The notes below the pieces were generated by a model. That model searched no databases and was not told the origin of the DNA. It saw nothing but the letters and a program-made list of their open reading frames with translations. Source: Mucor racemosus (lineage: Eukaryota; Mucoromycota; Mucoromycetes; Mucorales; Mucoraceae). Taken from it: DNA of 64,000 bases. Location: contig JAPEHQ010000001.1 of NCBI GenBank assembly GCA_027405735.1, positions 3,782,001 through 3,846,000 on the forward strand, read 5' to 3'. Position 1 is the first letter of the stretch; the number at the start of each line of letters is the position of its first letter. A program made the position numbers and the translations under genes. This document shows, piece by piece, positions 35,459 to 47,775 of the stretch.

Positions 35459-37970
35459 ATGCCAAATTTTGTTATGAGTCAACCAAATATTGTAAAAAGA
35501 CCAGCAATGGCAACCTCTTATTTTCCAATATATAAAAGCTCTAGTTCGAATACTGCAACTACAACTACAAATGGCTCATATATGCCTACTACCCCACATA
35601 CATCATATTCAAATGCTTTTACAAGTAAACCGCATATAAGAGAAAAGACAGAAGGTAGCAGTGGCTATGATTCTGATTCATCGGATGAAGGTGGCTGTCG
35701 ACCTACGTTACCTCAACAAGGTCTAATGCTAAGAGTAACTAATCCAGATATGGAAACAGAAGATAATAAAACTATACATGATGTTGATGAACATTCAATA
35801 TCACCTACTGCTGTTGATTCACATGCCAAAGAAACACATTGGAATCAGCAGCAACCTACAAATGTTGATTTACAAACCAACAAAGTACCTGTTTTGCCAC
35901 CTCACATGAATGAAACAAACTTAAAAATACGCTCAATGTATAGTAATCCCGATTTGCCACATCATGAGTCTAAAACACCTGCAGCAAACATGCAAGATTT
36001 GCCAGGAAACGACACTACAGTAACATATAATAATGAGGTAGTAGAATAAACATGTTTGTTGCATTCAATTAAACCTATTTATTTATTTATTTATTTTAGC
36101 TACAATCAATCACAACTAATCAACAAATGGTGCCATCTTATCATCATCATCAATCAAATAGCGATAGCAACTCTGTTCTTTATTCATCAACATTTAACGA
36201 TAGTTATTCAGAAGCTAATTTACCCGTTTCTCCAAAAACATCTACGCAGTTAGCAACTGAGTATGCTATTAAGAACCCCTCTAAGTATGCCAAAGTATCA
36301 TATCATCTTACGAATGACCCAAGTGCTATTAAATTATACAGAGAAATGGCAGAAAAAACACACGATACAACTGTACAATTAATGTTTGCAAAGTATTTAT
36401 TAGAAACTGCCAATGCATTTTACCCTAATACATCCGCAACTGGTAACCCAACCGTTGTTGGTAGCATGTGGGGTCTTGGTACAACGACAAAAAAGGTACA
36501 GCGACCTGAGCCTTTTATAGTAGTTCCTAGTGCAACAGAAGAAGCAAGTTCTTCCACTCACAGTATAAACTCAAGTAATAAAAATAAACCATCCTCACTT
36601 GGTGCGACTACATCTTTACGCTCTTATGGAGATAGACCGTCTGCCATTGCTGCTACTCTCCTTGTAAAGCAACAAATAACAAATGATCGACATAATAAAC
36701 CAAATGAAACTGCAGATCAAGCAAGAATTCAAAAACGTAAAGCATTAGAAGACGAAGGTGTCAAATGGATCAAAAGATTGACAAAATTAAACGTTGCTGA
36801 AGCTTGTTATATGCAAGCACATTGGATGGATAAAGAAATGTATGGTTTCAAGCAGAATAAGGCAAAATCAATACAATTCCATCAAATTGCTGCAAAAGCT
36901 GGTATTCCTGAATCTGCTTATGCAGTTGCAGAATATCTTCAATATGAAGGTAAAGATGAGCCTGCTCGTATATTAAAATACTATAGATATTCAGCAGATC
37001 AGGGATATGTGAATGCCATCTATGTAAGTGAATTATGCTGATATTCTACTGTTTGACTAAAAAAAATTTTTTGTAGAAAATGGCTGTAATGACACTGAAA
37101 GGACAGCTTGGTATTAGACAAAGTCTAGTACAAGGACTACAATTCATGTACGATGCATGTAAATTGTGTACTGAAGAATTTAATGAACCATTATTTGCAT
37201 TTGGTCTCATGTTGACAAATGATGAACAAAGCCAAGTGGATGTACCAAGGTAATATTTGAATTACTTTTATGAATTACCATTTTTATTAACATGTTGGAA
37301 GTTCTTTGAGCGAAATATATGGAGGCAAAGCAGCTGGTATCCTATACTATGAAAGAGCTGCCAATCTAAATAATGACAAGGCACAATGCAAGTTAGGCTC
37401 CATTTATGAACATGGTCTCTATGGCGAATCAATGAATTTTGCAAGAGCATTCTTCCATTACGAGACCGCGGCTCTTAATGGTAATCCCAAGGCTATGTTG
37501 GGTTTGTGTCGCCTCAACAACCGCGGAAATCATGGTCCTGGAGATAACAATGAGGCATTTAGATTGGAGAACGACGTATCGGGTTGGTTAGCTGCTACAC
37601 CAATCAATGAAGATTTATCTTTTCAATGGTGTGAAAAAGCAGCAAAAGCAGGTCTTGTAGATGCATTGTCATTATTAGGGTTGGTGAATACAATTGAAAA
37701 AAAGGATATTTACAAGAATTAACATCAATTAGTTGGTTTTACGAACAAGGATTTGGTAGTCCAAGGGATTTTAGTAGAGCAGAGAAATATTATAGAATGG
37801 CAGCTGAACAAGGCGATATGGGGGCAAGATCTAGATTAATGCAAACCAATAATTCTATTACAAAACAGCAACATGAAGTAATCAATAAATGCATCACACC
37901 TATGCCTCAGCCAACGAAAAAGAGAAATCAAGATTTGAGCAAGAAAAAGAGCAATTGTTACTGCATGTAG
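35459..37970 (+). CDS. Skt5/Chs4-like chitin synthase activator with Sel1 repeats and CaaX box
   Basis: Five exons: 35459-36037, 36100-37023, 37077-37249, 37302-37679 and 37733-37970; 763 residues. The N-terminal third is disordered. The Sel1-like (TPR-related) region starts around LYREMAEKTHDTTVQLMFA and continues with repeats such as YERAANLNNDKAQCKLG, LSLLGWFYEQGFG and AEKYYRMAAEQGD. The protein ends KKKSNCYCM: a CaaX box with Met, predicting farnesylation, as in yeast Skt5, which recruits and activates chitin synthase III at the membrane. The last intron needs a GTTGGT donor at 37680 (weak), the only choice that keeps the conserved GWFYEQGFG block. Frame is preserved across all four introns. 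Confidence 0.88.
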
Positions 37971-38259
37971 CATGTCTCACTTATGTTTGATGTGTAGGTT
38001 AAACTATTACTAACAAAATACCAAAATAAAAATACACAAGTGTAAAAGAGATAAACTATTACCTATTCAAGTTTAAAATTTACAAAAACCTCTCAAAACA
38101 AATGTGAAAAAATCCTGTAAACTATTAAACTCTATTTCCCCAGTTTTTGAAAATCACTCATCGTGACACATTTTAGCGCTGTAAAACTTTTAAATATTTT
38201 GACTCATCACCATATTCAAGGATCTTTTTCTTTTTTTCTTTATTTATTCCAAATTCATA

Positions 38260-40059
38260 ATGAATATCACTTGTAGAATCAACAGACCTTTCATTCATTT
38301 ATGGTCTAATAAATTATGTAAAGCTTACAGTACAACAAAGTCAAATGTATGTTTCATTTTTTAGTCTTTTTTCCTAAATTATGCTCACTAATCTGTTATT
38401 TACGTCAACAACAAAAACATCAGCCTTCTATTCCGGAACAAAAGGAAGTCAGGGTAATGCAATCAGTCCGGCTCTCTTTTTTATATGGCTTTTATTAACG
38501 TGCTATTTATTATTAGGAATTACTAGTAAATCTAATGGATACAGGGCCTAGTAAAAGAGAATTGCAGCATTTTTTAAAGCGATTTGGACCTGAAGTCAAG
38601 ACTGAAAAACCGACATTGCTCTCTGGCTTTGAAGAAATTAAAGGCGCACCAGGAGTTAAATCACCGAAGGAATATGTCAAAGAGTTGTTAGCACCAACAT
38701 ACCATCAATTAGCTCTTACAAAAGTTGAGGGGCCCTTTGATAAGAATGATTGGCAAAAAGTTGGAAATACACTTTATAAATTACAGAAATTAGGCTTATC
38801 TTCTATTGTTGTTTCAGATAATCCATGTTGGCGAACTGACAAATCATCACCTAGTGAATTAGCAAAGCGAATGTTTAGCGAGAGCATGACACTAGTTGAA
38901 TCCATTGAGCAAGCAGGTGGTCGAGCACGACTTATTTATAACTCCGCATTGGAGAGATCAGCGAATTCAGCAACATCAATTGACATTAATTTAGATTTTA
39001 TAATATCTGCATTGAACAATAATCAGATTCCTATTGTGGTACCTATTCTTACTGAGCATGATGGTCAATTGGTGCCTGTTAATGCAAATGAAGCAGTAAT
39101 TGCATTAACTCAGAGACTCAAAAATCAGGCACTTGATCCTAAATTAGTACCTTCGAAGATTGTAATCATCAACAAAGAAGGTGGTATTCCAAATCACAAC
39201 TTACCAGGAACAGCGCATAGTCTTGTCAATGTACAAGAAGAATTCAGTGACATTGAATTAGCATTTTCAAAGAATACCTATTGGAATAAATCATATCCTA
39301 GTACCATGAAAGATTTAACCATGGTCCGAGATTGCTTAGATCAATTGCCCACATCGTCTTCTGCCATTATTGTACCAACTAGTTCATTACCGTCAGCACT
39401 AATCACAAATTTAGTAACAGATAAACCATTGTATTCTTCATCATTGCCCGTTACTCATCATACCCGAATCAATCAAGCTAAAACTACAGTACTTCGACAT
39501 GGCATCAAGATTAATAATTATTCTCATGTGGGTGATCTCAACCTCAATCGACTCACTGAGCTATTAGAAGCTAGTTTTCAAAAGAAGGTAGATACAGATG
39601 CGTTTTACGGAAGATTAGAGCATGTGTTAGCAGGAGCCATTATTGCAGGTGATTATGAAGGAGCAGTTATTATGACCAATGAAACAGCAAATAATGCTCA
39701 GCATGCTTACCTTGATAAGTTTGCAATTGCACCTTCTAGTCAGGGCATTGGGTTAACTGATATTCTATGGAAACGTATGTGTGATGGATACCCCGAATTG
39801 CTTTGGAGAAGTCGAAAAGACAACGGAGTGAATAAATGGTATGGAAAAAAAGACAAAATGTAACACATGTCAGTTTTTGAGTCTAAAACCTTTCTTGATT
39901 ATATGAATTAGGTATTTTGAACGATCTAATGGGTATTTAAGATTACCTAACACTAATTGGGTTTTATTCTGGCATGGCAATAATGGATACAAATATGTCC
40001 AAGATTACTCTAAAATTGCAACACGTATTCCTGCTTCATTTTTACCACAAAAAATCTAA
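38260..40059 (+). CDS. ARG2: N-acetylglutamate synthase, mitochondrial (arginine biosynthesis)
   Basis: Four exons: 38260-38346, 38424-38453 (only 30 bases), 38517-39838 and 39912-40059; 528 residues. The first exon encodes MNITCRINRPFIHLWSNKL, an Arg/Lys-containing, acid-free leader typical of mitochondrial import. The amino-acid-kinase-like region holds GLSSIVVSDNPCWR and PSKIVIINKEGGI. The C-terminal GNAT-like NAT domain holds YEGAVIMTNE, YLDKFAIAPSSQGIGLTD and LLWRSRKDNGVNKWYFERSN, completed by the last exon (VLFWHGNNG). The enzyme makes N-acetylglutamate from glutamate and acetyl-CoA, the committed step to arginine, and is feedback-inhibited by arginine in fungi. Length and domain order fit fungal Arg2. 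Confidence 0.9.
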
Positions 40060-40272
40060 TAATAAAACCTGATTATGTAAGCCATTTATGAGTAAGAAAA
40101 CTGGGAACAATGTTTGAAATAACTCCCCTCGTCCCGTTTTTCATACTAATCCAGTTAGCGCACGCCATTTAAAATGGGATTGTCTGTTAGTATAAAAGAA
40201 GAGTAGAAGGGTTTTGATAAAAAGTTTCATTTTTTTTTCTACTACATATAAAAAAAGAAAAGAGAATTAGAC

Positions 40273-41699
40273 ATGTCTCCTTCAAAGAATATCATGGAAA
40301 CAGATTTAGAAAAACACGCTGAGCTTGTCAAGACAATAACCGAATTTGACTTGGTGGATATTGGTGAAAGAGTTCCTGAGCTACCAAGTGATTTGAAGGA
40401 AGCAAAGAATATTTTGGTTACCGGTGGAGCAGGCTTTATGTAAATTATAACAATTATTCATCAAGATTTGGCCTAACCTCTTGTTGTAATAGTGGTTCAT
40501 TTCTTGTTAGAAAATTGGTTGTATTATATCCAGAATATCATATTTATGTTATCGACAAGTTAGACTATTGTGGATCATTACATAATTTAAAAGTAGTAAA
40601 GGAATTCCCCAATTATACGTTTGTCAGGGTAAGAATATCAGCTTTGTATACTAGATAATAGAGCTTGCAATTAACGGTTTTTTTTTTTTTTTTTTTTTTT
40701 TATATCTATAGGGAGATATTACCTGTGTTGATTTTATTACCTTCTTTTTAAAAGAGAAAATGATCGATGTTATATTCCATTTAGCAGCACAAACTCATGT
40801 TGATAATTCGTTTGGGGATTCCTTTGAATTCACAAAGTAAGTTTTTTTTTTTTTTTTTTTTCAATAATTCAATATACATTTTAACGAGTCAAATAGAAAC
40901 AACGTTATGGGTACACATGTATTACTAGAAGCAGCTAAAATTAGAAAAATTATGAGATTTATTCATGTCAGTACAGATGAAGTTTATGGCGAAATCATCA
41001 ATGGACCTGATTGCCCAGAAGATACCATTTTACAACCTACAAATCCTTATTCTGCAACAAAAGCAGCAGCCGAATGTCTTGTTAAAGCTTATCACATGTC
41101 ATTTGGATTACCCATCATGATTACCAGATCAAATAATGTTTATGGTCCATATCAATTTCCAGAGAAAATCACATCTAAATTTGTTTGCAGTTTGCTTCGA
41201 GGAAAAAAATGTTATATCCATGGAGATGGACAGAATTCTAGAAAATATTTGTACGCTGCAGATGTTGTAAATGCAATTGACATTATTTTTCATAAGGGCA
41301 TGGTTGGTGAAACTTACAATATTGGTTCTCCATCAGAAATATCAAATTTAGAAATGGCAAGAAGGTTGATTTTATTGTTTGGATATAAAGAAGATGAGAT
41401 TATGGATCATATTGAATTTGTTCGAGATAGAGCTCATAATGATAAACGTTATGCAATTGATTGTACTAAAATAGAGAAATTGGGATGGTCTCCAAAAGTG
41501 AAATTTGATGAAGGCCTTTTAAAGACAAGTGAGTATTTTTTTAGGCAAATGTAAAAAAGGAAAAAGCTAATAATGAAAAAAAAAAAAAGTTGAATGGTAT
41601 AGACAATGCACTGATACTTGGTGGGGCGATGACATTTCAAGTGCTTTGATTCCTCATCCTTTCAAAGTAATTCCTTCTTATGATGTATCTTCTGTGTAA
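40273..41699 (+). CDS. NDP-glucose 4,6-dehydratase (dTDP/UDP-glucose, RmlB/RHM-like)
   Basis: Five exons: 40273-40439, 40493-40628, 40712-40836, 40897-41528 and 41590-41699; 389 residues. Extended SDR fold with NAD motif TGGAGFIGS (50-58, split by intron 1), AAQTHVDNSF, and the diagnostic 4,6-dehydratase triad VSTDEVYG (Thr-Asp-Glu 169-171) with YSATK (Tyr 194, Lys 198). The C-terminal part includes RDRAHNDKRYAID and GWSPKVKFDEGL. It would convert NDP-glucose to NDP-4-keto-6-deoxyglucose, the first step toward rhamnose or related deoxy sugars, in the cytosol. Whether it prefers UDP- or dTDP-glucose cannot be read here. Introns 2-4 carry long T or A runs. No epimerase/reductase partner is in the window. 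Confidence 0.9.
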
Positions 41700-41972
41700 A
41701 ATAAATTAAATAAAGCCTTTGATATCAACTCGCTGTAAGAAAATAAAACGGCATAATCCGTCAAATTGTATTGCCACATCCCATTTCCGAAAGTCTATTT
41801 GGGTTTTAAAATAACTGTAATTATAAAAGGGGCAATCATCTATCCAAACCTTTCAATTCGGCTTCTTATTCAACCGCTCCATCTTTTTCATCATTTAGTG
41901 TCATCTCATCTTTTCCATCTTTTTTTTAAAAAAAAATATCTTTCCTTTCTTGTATGCAATATTTCTTACATA

Positions 41973-43435
41973 ATGCCAGAAATACAACAACAACAACAAC
42001 AATATATTCATCAAATGCCATTAGAAAGAACTTCTTCGTGGCATGATTTATTAAATACTCCCGCTCTTGAGCTTGAAGAAGGACGATCATCCTCATCTTC
42101 AGATGATGATAACTACAGATATGTGGATCCTGCCAATAGAAAATTTAGAAAACCTCCAATTCATTTCTCTATTTCAATTCTTCGTATCGATGGAGACACT
42201 CAAAAAAAGACATGTCATCCAGGTTCAATCTTTGAAGGTGTCGTCAAGCTTAAATTAGATACGCCTCTTGCTGCTCAACATCTCAAACTCGTTTTTAAAG
42301 GAGCAGGTAAAAATATTAACGACCATGTGATATTTCAAGTTGAATAGCCTACTAAATATATACATTAGAACGCATTCACTGCGATGCCATTGGAAAAGCG
42401 AACAAAAAGAGAGGTGAACGATTGTTTGCCATAAGAACAATTTTATGGGGAAAGCCAACTTGCCAAGGAGAAATGTGGCCCCTTATCGAAGCTGGTGAGC
42501 ATTTATTTCCATTCATGTGCGAAATCCCTATGGTAAATTACCCACCAACATTCAGACACCATCTTGCTTCGTGTGAATTCGAATTATTGGCATCTTTGGA
42601 ACGTCCTGCGCTTCGACCATTTCAAACAATTTCACATCAACTTCGATACGAACCTTTTATTGAGTCAAAATCGATTAAATCTCCCAATGTATACCAAGAA
42701 AAATTGCGTCTAGATAATACACATAATGTGGTTGCTACTCTTGTTAAAGGTTGTGATTACAATATATTAGATAATCACACTGAAACAATGAAAGTTCAAT
42801 TATCTATTATTAATCTCCAAAAGGATAAACATAATCAAGACAATAATGCAACATTGTTCAACCACATTGAAGCATTTGTTAAACGTGAAGTGAATGTCAC
42901 ACATGGCTCGTACCATCGATCAGACACCATGGTCATGACTCACGTTGAACAATCCAAATTTGGCGTTGGTAACCATTATGGTGCTCGTACTTACTACATA
43001 AACATACCTATACCAATCGAAATTAGCAAAAAGAACAACCCTATTATACTGAAAAACTTTAGTGTACTTGGGATGACCACAACAACGAATTACTCAAAGC
43101 ACATCAAGATAGAATATAAGCTGCATATCATTGCAAGAGTTCGCCATGGTCTCATTTGGACAAAACGCCAACTGTTCTGTATACCGTTACATTTCGGCAC
43201 TGTCGCTCCAGGTGAACAATTGCCATCTACTTTAGTTAGTTACCGTGACCCTTCAGTAACTTCAGATACAACACTTTCAACTAAGCCTAAATTCATTCGA
43301 CCTCCAACTTTGGATGAGCAATTGCCTGCTTATGATGAGGAGCCCTCTCCTCCAGTTTATTGCTATCCTGCCGTGACAAGGGAAATAAATGTGAATAGAC
43401 ACAACCGTTTACATTTGATCACTTCGTCTCATTAG
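41973..43435 (+). CDS. Alpha-arrestin (arrestin-related trafficking adaptor)
   Basis: Exons 41973-42306 and 42369-43435 with a 62-base intron give 466 residues. A Gln-rich start and a Ser/Asp run precede the arrestin N domain (FSISILRIDGDTQ, then HPGSIFEGVVKLKL and LKLVFKGA). The middle holds GEHLFPFMCEIPMVNYPPTF and the C domain LHIIARVRHGLIWTKRQLF. The tail has LPAYDEEPSPPVYCYP with a PPVY motif at about 439-442, a PPxY site for WW domains of Rsp5/Nedd4 ubiquitin ligases. Such adaptors direct ubiquitination and endocytosis of membrane transporters. The upstream region contains ATTATAAAAGGGG at about 41818-41830, a TATA-like box next to an AGGGG stress-type element. Confidence 0.85.
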
Positions 43436-43989
43436 CTAATTATTATTTTCTTTTCCAATAAATGTATATATTCTTTTTTTTTTCATATAGCCATAATATG
43501 TTGAAAGTATCAAGTTGCAAAAATAAAGTTGATGGCAACATGTAATATGCCAAATTTGTGCTCCAATTGAACATTAAATTACAATATTGTAATGCTCTTA
43601 CAAGCAACTTCTTCAAAAACAACATATAATAAGTAACGGATAGCGACAACGGATATATAGACATAGGTACACATGTAACTTGTTGGATAATTGCGAAAAC
43701 AATAAATATAACAGTTCCAGCACATTTTCTGAACTTTCAAATTTACAGCTTGAAAATTCGGGTTACAATAACAACTTTTCTCTCCCTTAAAATCAAGTTA
43801 TATATGTAGATAGCCCTTGTTGAGCTTCATTGATGATCTAAGTTTTAGTTTTCAAGAGAAAAGTAAAGATACCGGCTGGTCGTTTACTGCACACATTTAT
43901 TTAACATAGTGGAAAAATTGCTCCCAATGTGGAAAAAGGATTCAAGTAAACCTTACTTTTATTGGAATTGAGTATTCTATCTACTGAAC
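43436..43989. other. 3' flank of the arrestin gene, no further gene
   Basis: AATAAA signals near 43458 and 43522. No supported coding frame. This marks the end of the gene block. Confidence 0.5.
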
Positions 43990-46005
43990 CAATGCTTAAA
44001 CTTTCGGTTTTCATGAGTCACTGTGCATTCAATAAGTTTGAGAAACAAACTGGTTGCATGTTATTTACATCTAATAAAGGTAGTAAACAAACTCGTTCTC
44101 GATGAATATAAATTCAAATGAGCGCCCATTACAATATAGTATTTACCTTAGACACTACTAAAAAGACATAAATTAGTCACAGTATGCTATCTATTCCTGA
44201 ATTCATGTTATATTTCATGAAAGGCACAAAAACACGTAAAATTCACTGCTTTTTCCTTGAAAACTGGGTCTCACTTTTCATCCCTGCTATACTTTTTTTT
44301 CTACTAAACAACACCAAGATAAAATTATATGCCAATGTACCTAAGATGTTCAACTTTAATCCAAAAACAAGTATCCGGAAATATCCTACTTTTTGCAGGT
44401 GGTATTAATTTTTCAGTGCTAAGGTTTCAGATTTTTTACGCGCATTTTACTGCTAATGGATTGAAAACTTTGAGGCTTCATATCTCCAGAAAAAATTAAG
44501 CTATACTAACACTTTTTAATAATAGAATTTACTTGTTTTAAAGCGCTCTATAACATATTTTAATATAAAAAAATTCTGAGCACTTTTATTTTTTTTCTTT
44601 TTTTTTGGAGTTTCTATAGTAAGTTTCAAAATATTGGCTAAATTGAGCGACATTTTTTTTGCATTCATTTCTTTCAGCTCATTGAGCTCTCTCAGACTCA
44701 ATTTAGTGTTTTTAAAAATATTGATTTTTCGTGGAGATATCCTCAAAAACGTGTACAAAAAGTTACCCTCATTTCTAACCTCAATTTTTCCCTTATACAC
44801 CCTCATCCCAAATTCTGATTTTGAAAAAAAATTCACAAAATTCTTGTTTTCTCTACGTAAAATGTAGCTAAAACGCCCAGTAATGGCTAGATCGATAGAT
44901 AATTTTGCTAACCATCATTTCAGCTACTCACATTTGAAACATGTTGATAAAAAGTGATGCGTATATTCAAAAAACCTCCAAAAATTCAATCGTATTTTAC
45001 ACAAAATTTAACGTGAAACATTTGTTTGATTTTTATTTTGATAGATGCAGAATCCAAAACTGTACAAAAACTATTTAGTACACTAGGACGGATATCTTAT
45101 CTTATATGAAGTTAGTATGTATCTTAAGAGAAAGCATAAATATAATGTTGCTTTTTCATGCAAAATGGAAAAGTTGCCTTCTTGATAATGTTTATTATAT
45201 TTAATAATCATTTTAATTCATAAAGAAAGTTATAAAAATATGAAATCTGAAGATATACAAAAAAAAATAGGATATATATAGAAAATTAAAAAGATGTGAA
45301 AATTATAGATATCCGTCTAGGTAGACTTACTTTGCAGTTCATGAGCATTTAAACAATTTTGTGATTTGGATGATTTTTCGATCATTTTTTGTAAATCAAA
45401 TTTTGAGCTCAGTTGGAACAGACTGTAGGCTGTAATGTAAATTATTATTTTGATTTTTTCTATCAAAATCCAATATTTTTCGTTGGAACAAAAAATACAG
45501 AGTAGCTTACGATAGGATCTATCTTATGAATACAAAAAACTAATATCTCGATTATGGAGTTTAAATTGTACCATTAATTTTAAATCAATTTTAAGTGAAT
45601 GTTAGGGCAATGTTAGATTAATGTTAGGTCAATGCACTTGTATTCTGGTATTAACTCTTTATTTTGAGACAGATACCAATATCCATGAAGTGAAGGTATA
45701 TTTCTTTTTAAAATTTGAGAGAAATAAGCTCAATATTAGGTGAGAAAATTCGAAACCTTTCTGAGAATCATCTAAAACCTATTTTTCACAACCGTAGAAA
45801 CCCGACAACAAAAAACCCTAACTCGATGAATTTTAAACTTTATAATTTCCAATTTTACATGGTAGTAAGTACGCATGTTTGACAGAATTGTCTCGAATGG
45901 CAACTTCAACAAGCTACTGTGTGTTGAGAAAATCATCGGCAAAGAACGCCTATAATTTGCTGTGCATTTTAATTTAAACCAATGTGAAATTTGTTCTCAA
46001 TGAAT
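43990..46005 (-). repeat. Family A repeat unit, inverted, carrying a nested 230-bp MITE
   Basis: Reverse complement of the 18-23 kb units. Carries the recurring frame at 44516-44836 on the reverse strand (106 codons, same YTFLRISPRKINIFKNTKL block). Interrupted by the MITE at 45087-45316. Confidence 0.7.
45087..45316 (-). mobile_element. 230-bp MITE (family M), copy 1
   Basis: Ends are inverted (GACGGATATC at one end, GATATCCGT at the other). Flanked by the 4-bp duplication CTAG at 45083-45086 and 45317-45320; related family A copies read CACTAGGTAGA without the insert. As far as I can read it is identical to the reverse complement of 47369-47598. Too short to encode a transposase. Confidence 0.85.
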
Positions 46006-47042
46006 AGGAACCCAAATAAGCTCTAATTCCACAGAAAAAAGATATTATTACTGCATATCTGCTGATAAATAAATGCTCCAAGTTTCAGCTCCCATGGGCT
46101 ATTGGTTATTGTGCATCCTGTAAATTTTCTTAAAAAAAACCAAATTTACTACCTGCCATTTAAATCTCCTAAGGGCAGTAAGCAGACTCGTTCTCGATGA
46201 ATTATTATAGATTAAAATGAGCTCCCATTGCAATGAATACATACCTTAGACATTGTTAACTAGATATAAATTGGTTAAATTATGCTACCTGTTTCCAAAG
46301 TTACATTATAGCGCATAAAAGACTTGGAAAACGCGTAAAATACACACTTTTTCCTTAAGAGCTGGATCCAACTTTTTATTCTTACTTTATTATTTTTTCA
46401 CTGAATAATACCAAGATAAAATTATATACTAATGTACCTGAGATGTTTAACTTTAACCCAAAACAAGTATCCGGAAATATCCTATTTTTTGCAGGTGGTA
46501 TTAATTTTTCAGTACTAATGTTTCAAATTTTTACGCGTATTTCACTACTAATGGATTGAAAACTTTGGGGCTTCATATCTCTAGAAAAAATTAAGCTATA
46601 CTAACACTCTTTAATAATAAAACTTACTTGTTTTAAAGTGCTATATAACATATTTTAATATAAAAAAATTCTGAGCACTTTTATTTTTTTTCATTTTTTT
46701 GACATTTTTGTAGTAGGTTTCAAAATATTTAATATATTAAGCAGCATTCTTTTTTGCATTCATGTCATCCAGCTCGTTGAGCTCTCTTGGATCCCATTTA
46801 GTCTTTTTCAAAATATTAATTTTTCGTGGAGATATCCTCAAAAATGTGTACAAAGAGGTACCCTCATTTCTAACCTCAATTTTTCTTTTACAGTATATAC
46901 CCTCACCCCAAATTCTGAAACTGAAAAAAATTTGAACAAAAATCTTGTTTTCTCTACAAAAAATACAGCTAGAAAATGTTACAATAGCTCGATCGATGGA
47001 TAATTTTTGTGTGCATCATTGTCAATAATTATATTTTAAATA
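46006..47042 (-). repeat. Family A repeat unit, inverted, truncated by the pogo-like element
   Basis: Head-to-tail with the previous inverted unit and containing the linker near 46010-46200. Similarity stops at TTATATTTTAAATATA, directly at the pogo-like element starting 47045. Confidence 0.65.
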
Positions 47043-47044
47043 TA

Positions 47045-47775
47045 CAGTCGTGATTCGATTTAGTGGAATTGCTGGGAGGGAGAAAAGTGTCCACTAAATC
47101 GAATTTTCCACTAAATCGAATAAATCATTTTCCGTAATATTGAATCAAAAAATGAGAATAAAAAGGCGTTACTAGTTTATAGTATTAAATAATACTGTTT
47201 AATAAAGGCTTTTCATATTCGAGAAGCTGAATTAAACAGTGGATTATAAGAAATTTATTAAAAAACTGGAGTAAATTAGGCACGCGATTTGGTTATTCTC
47301 CATATTTCTTCTGATTTCATGGCTACCAGATCAAGCTATTACCAGATAAATACAGTTTTATCCAATAGACGGATATCTATAATTTTCACATCTTTTTAAT
47401 TTTCTATATATATCCTATTTTTTTTTGTATATCTTCAGATTTCATATTTTTATAACTTTCTTTATGAATTAAAATGATTATTAAATATAATAAACATTAT
47501 CAAGAAGGCAACTTTTCCATTTTGCATGAAAAAGCAACATTATATTTATGCTTTCTCTTAAGATACATACTAACTTCATATAAGATAAGATATCCGTCAT
47601 AGTATTTATATTCTACTAATATAGTGGACTGGTAGAAACGAAATTGTCTACTATCTACTGAATCGGTTCAGTGGATTTAGGCAGTAAAATTATGAAAGAA
47701 AAAACGGGAGATTTCAAACTGTCCATTAAATCGAAAATCCACTATTTACGAGTTCACTAAATCGAATCACGACTG
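47045..47775 (+). mobile_element. Pogo/Tc1-like non-autonomous element, copy 1, with nested MITE
   Basis: Ends CAGTCGTGATTCGATTTAGT and its inverted counterpart ACTAAATCGAATCACGACTG, flanked by TA on both sides. CACTAAATCGA-type motifs repeat internally near each end, as in pogo/Tigger-type elements. Without the inserted 230-bp MITE and its 4-bp duplication it would be about 497 bp. No transposase frame. Confidence 0.8.
47369..47598 (+). mobile_element. 230-bp MITE (family M), copy 2
   Basis: Same element as 45087-45316 in opposite orientation. The 4-bp duplication is ATAG at 47365-47368 and 47599-47602. The second pogo-like copy (59827-60305) lacks it and shows the empty site (CCAATAGTATTT on the reverse strand). 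Confidence 0.85.

Noticed and set aside
45087..47598. Composite transposon formed by the two inverted 230-bp copies
   Set aside because: Each copy has its own target duplication, so they inserted separately.
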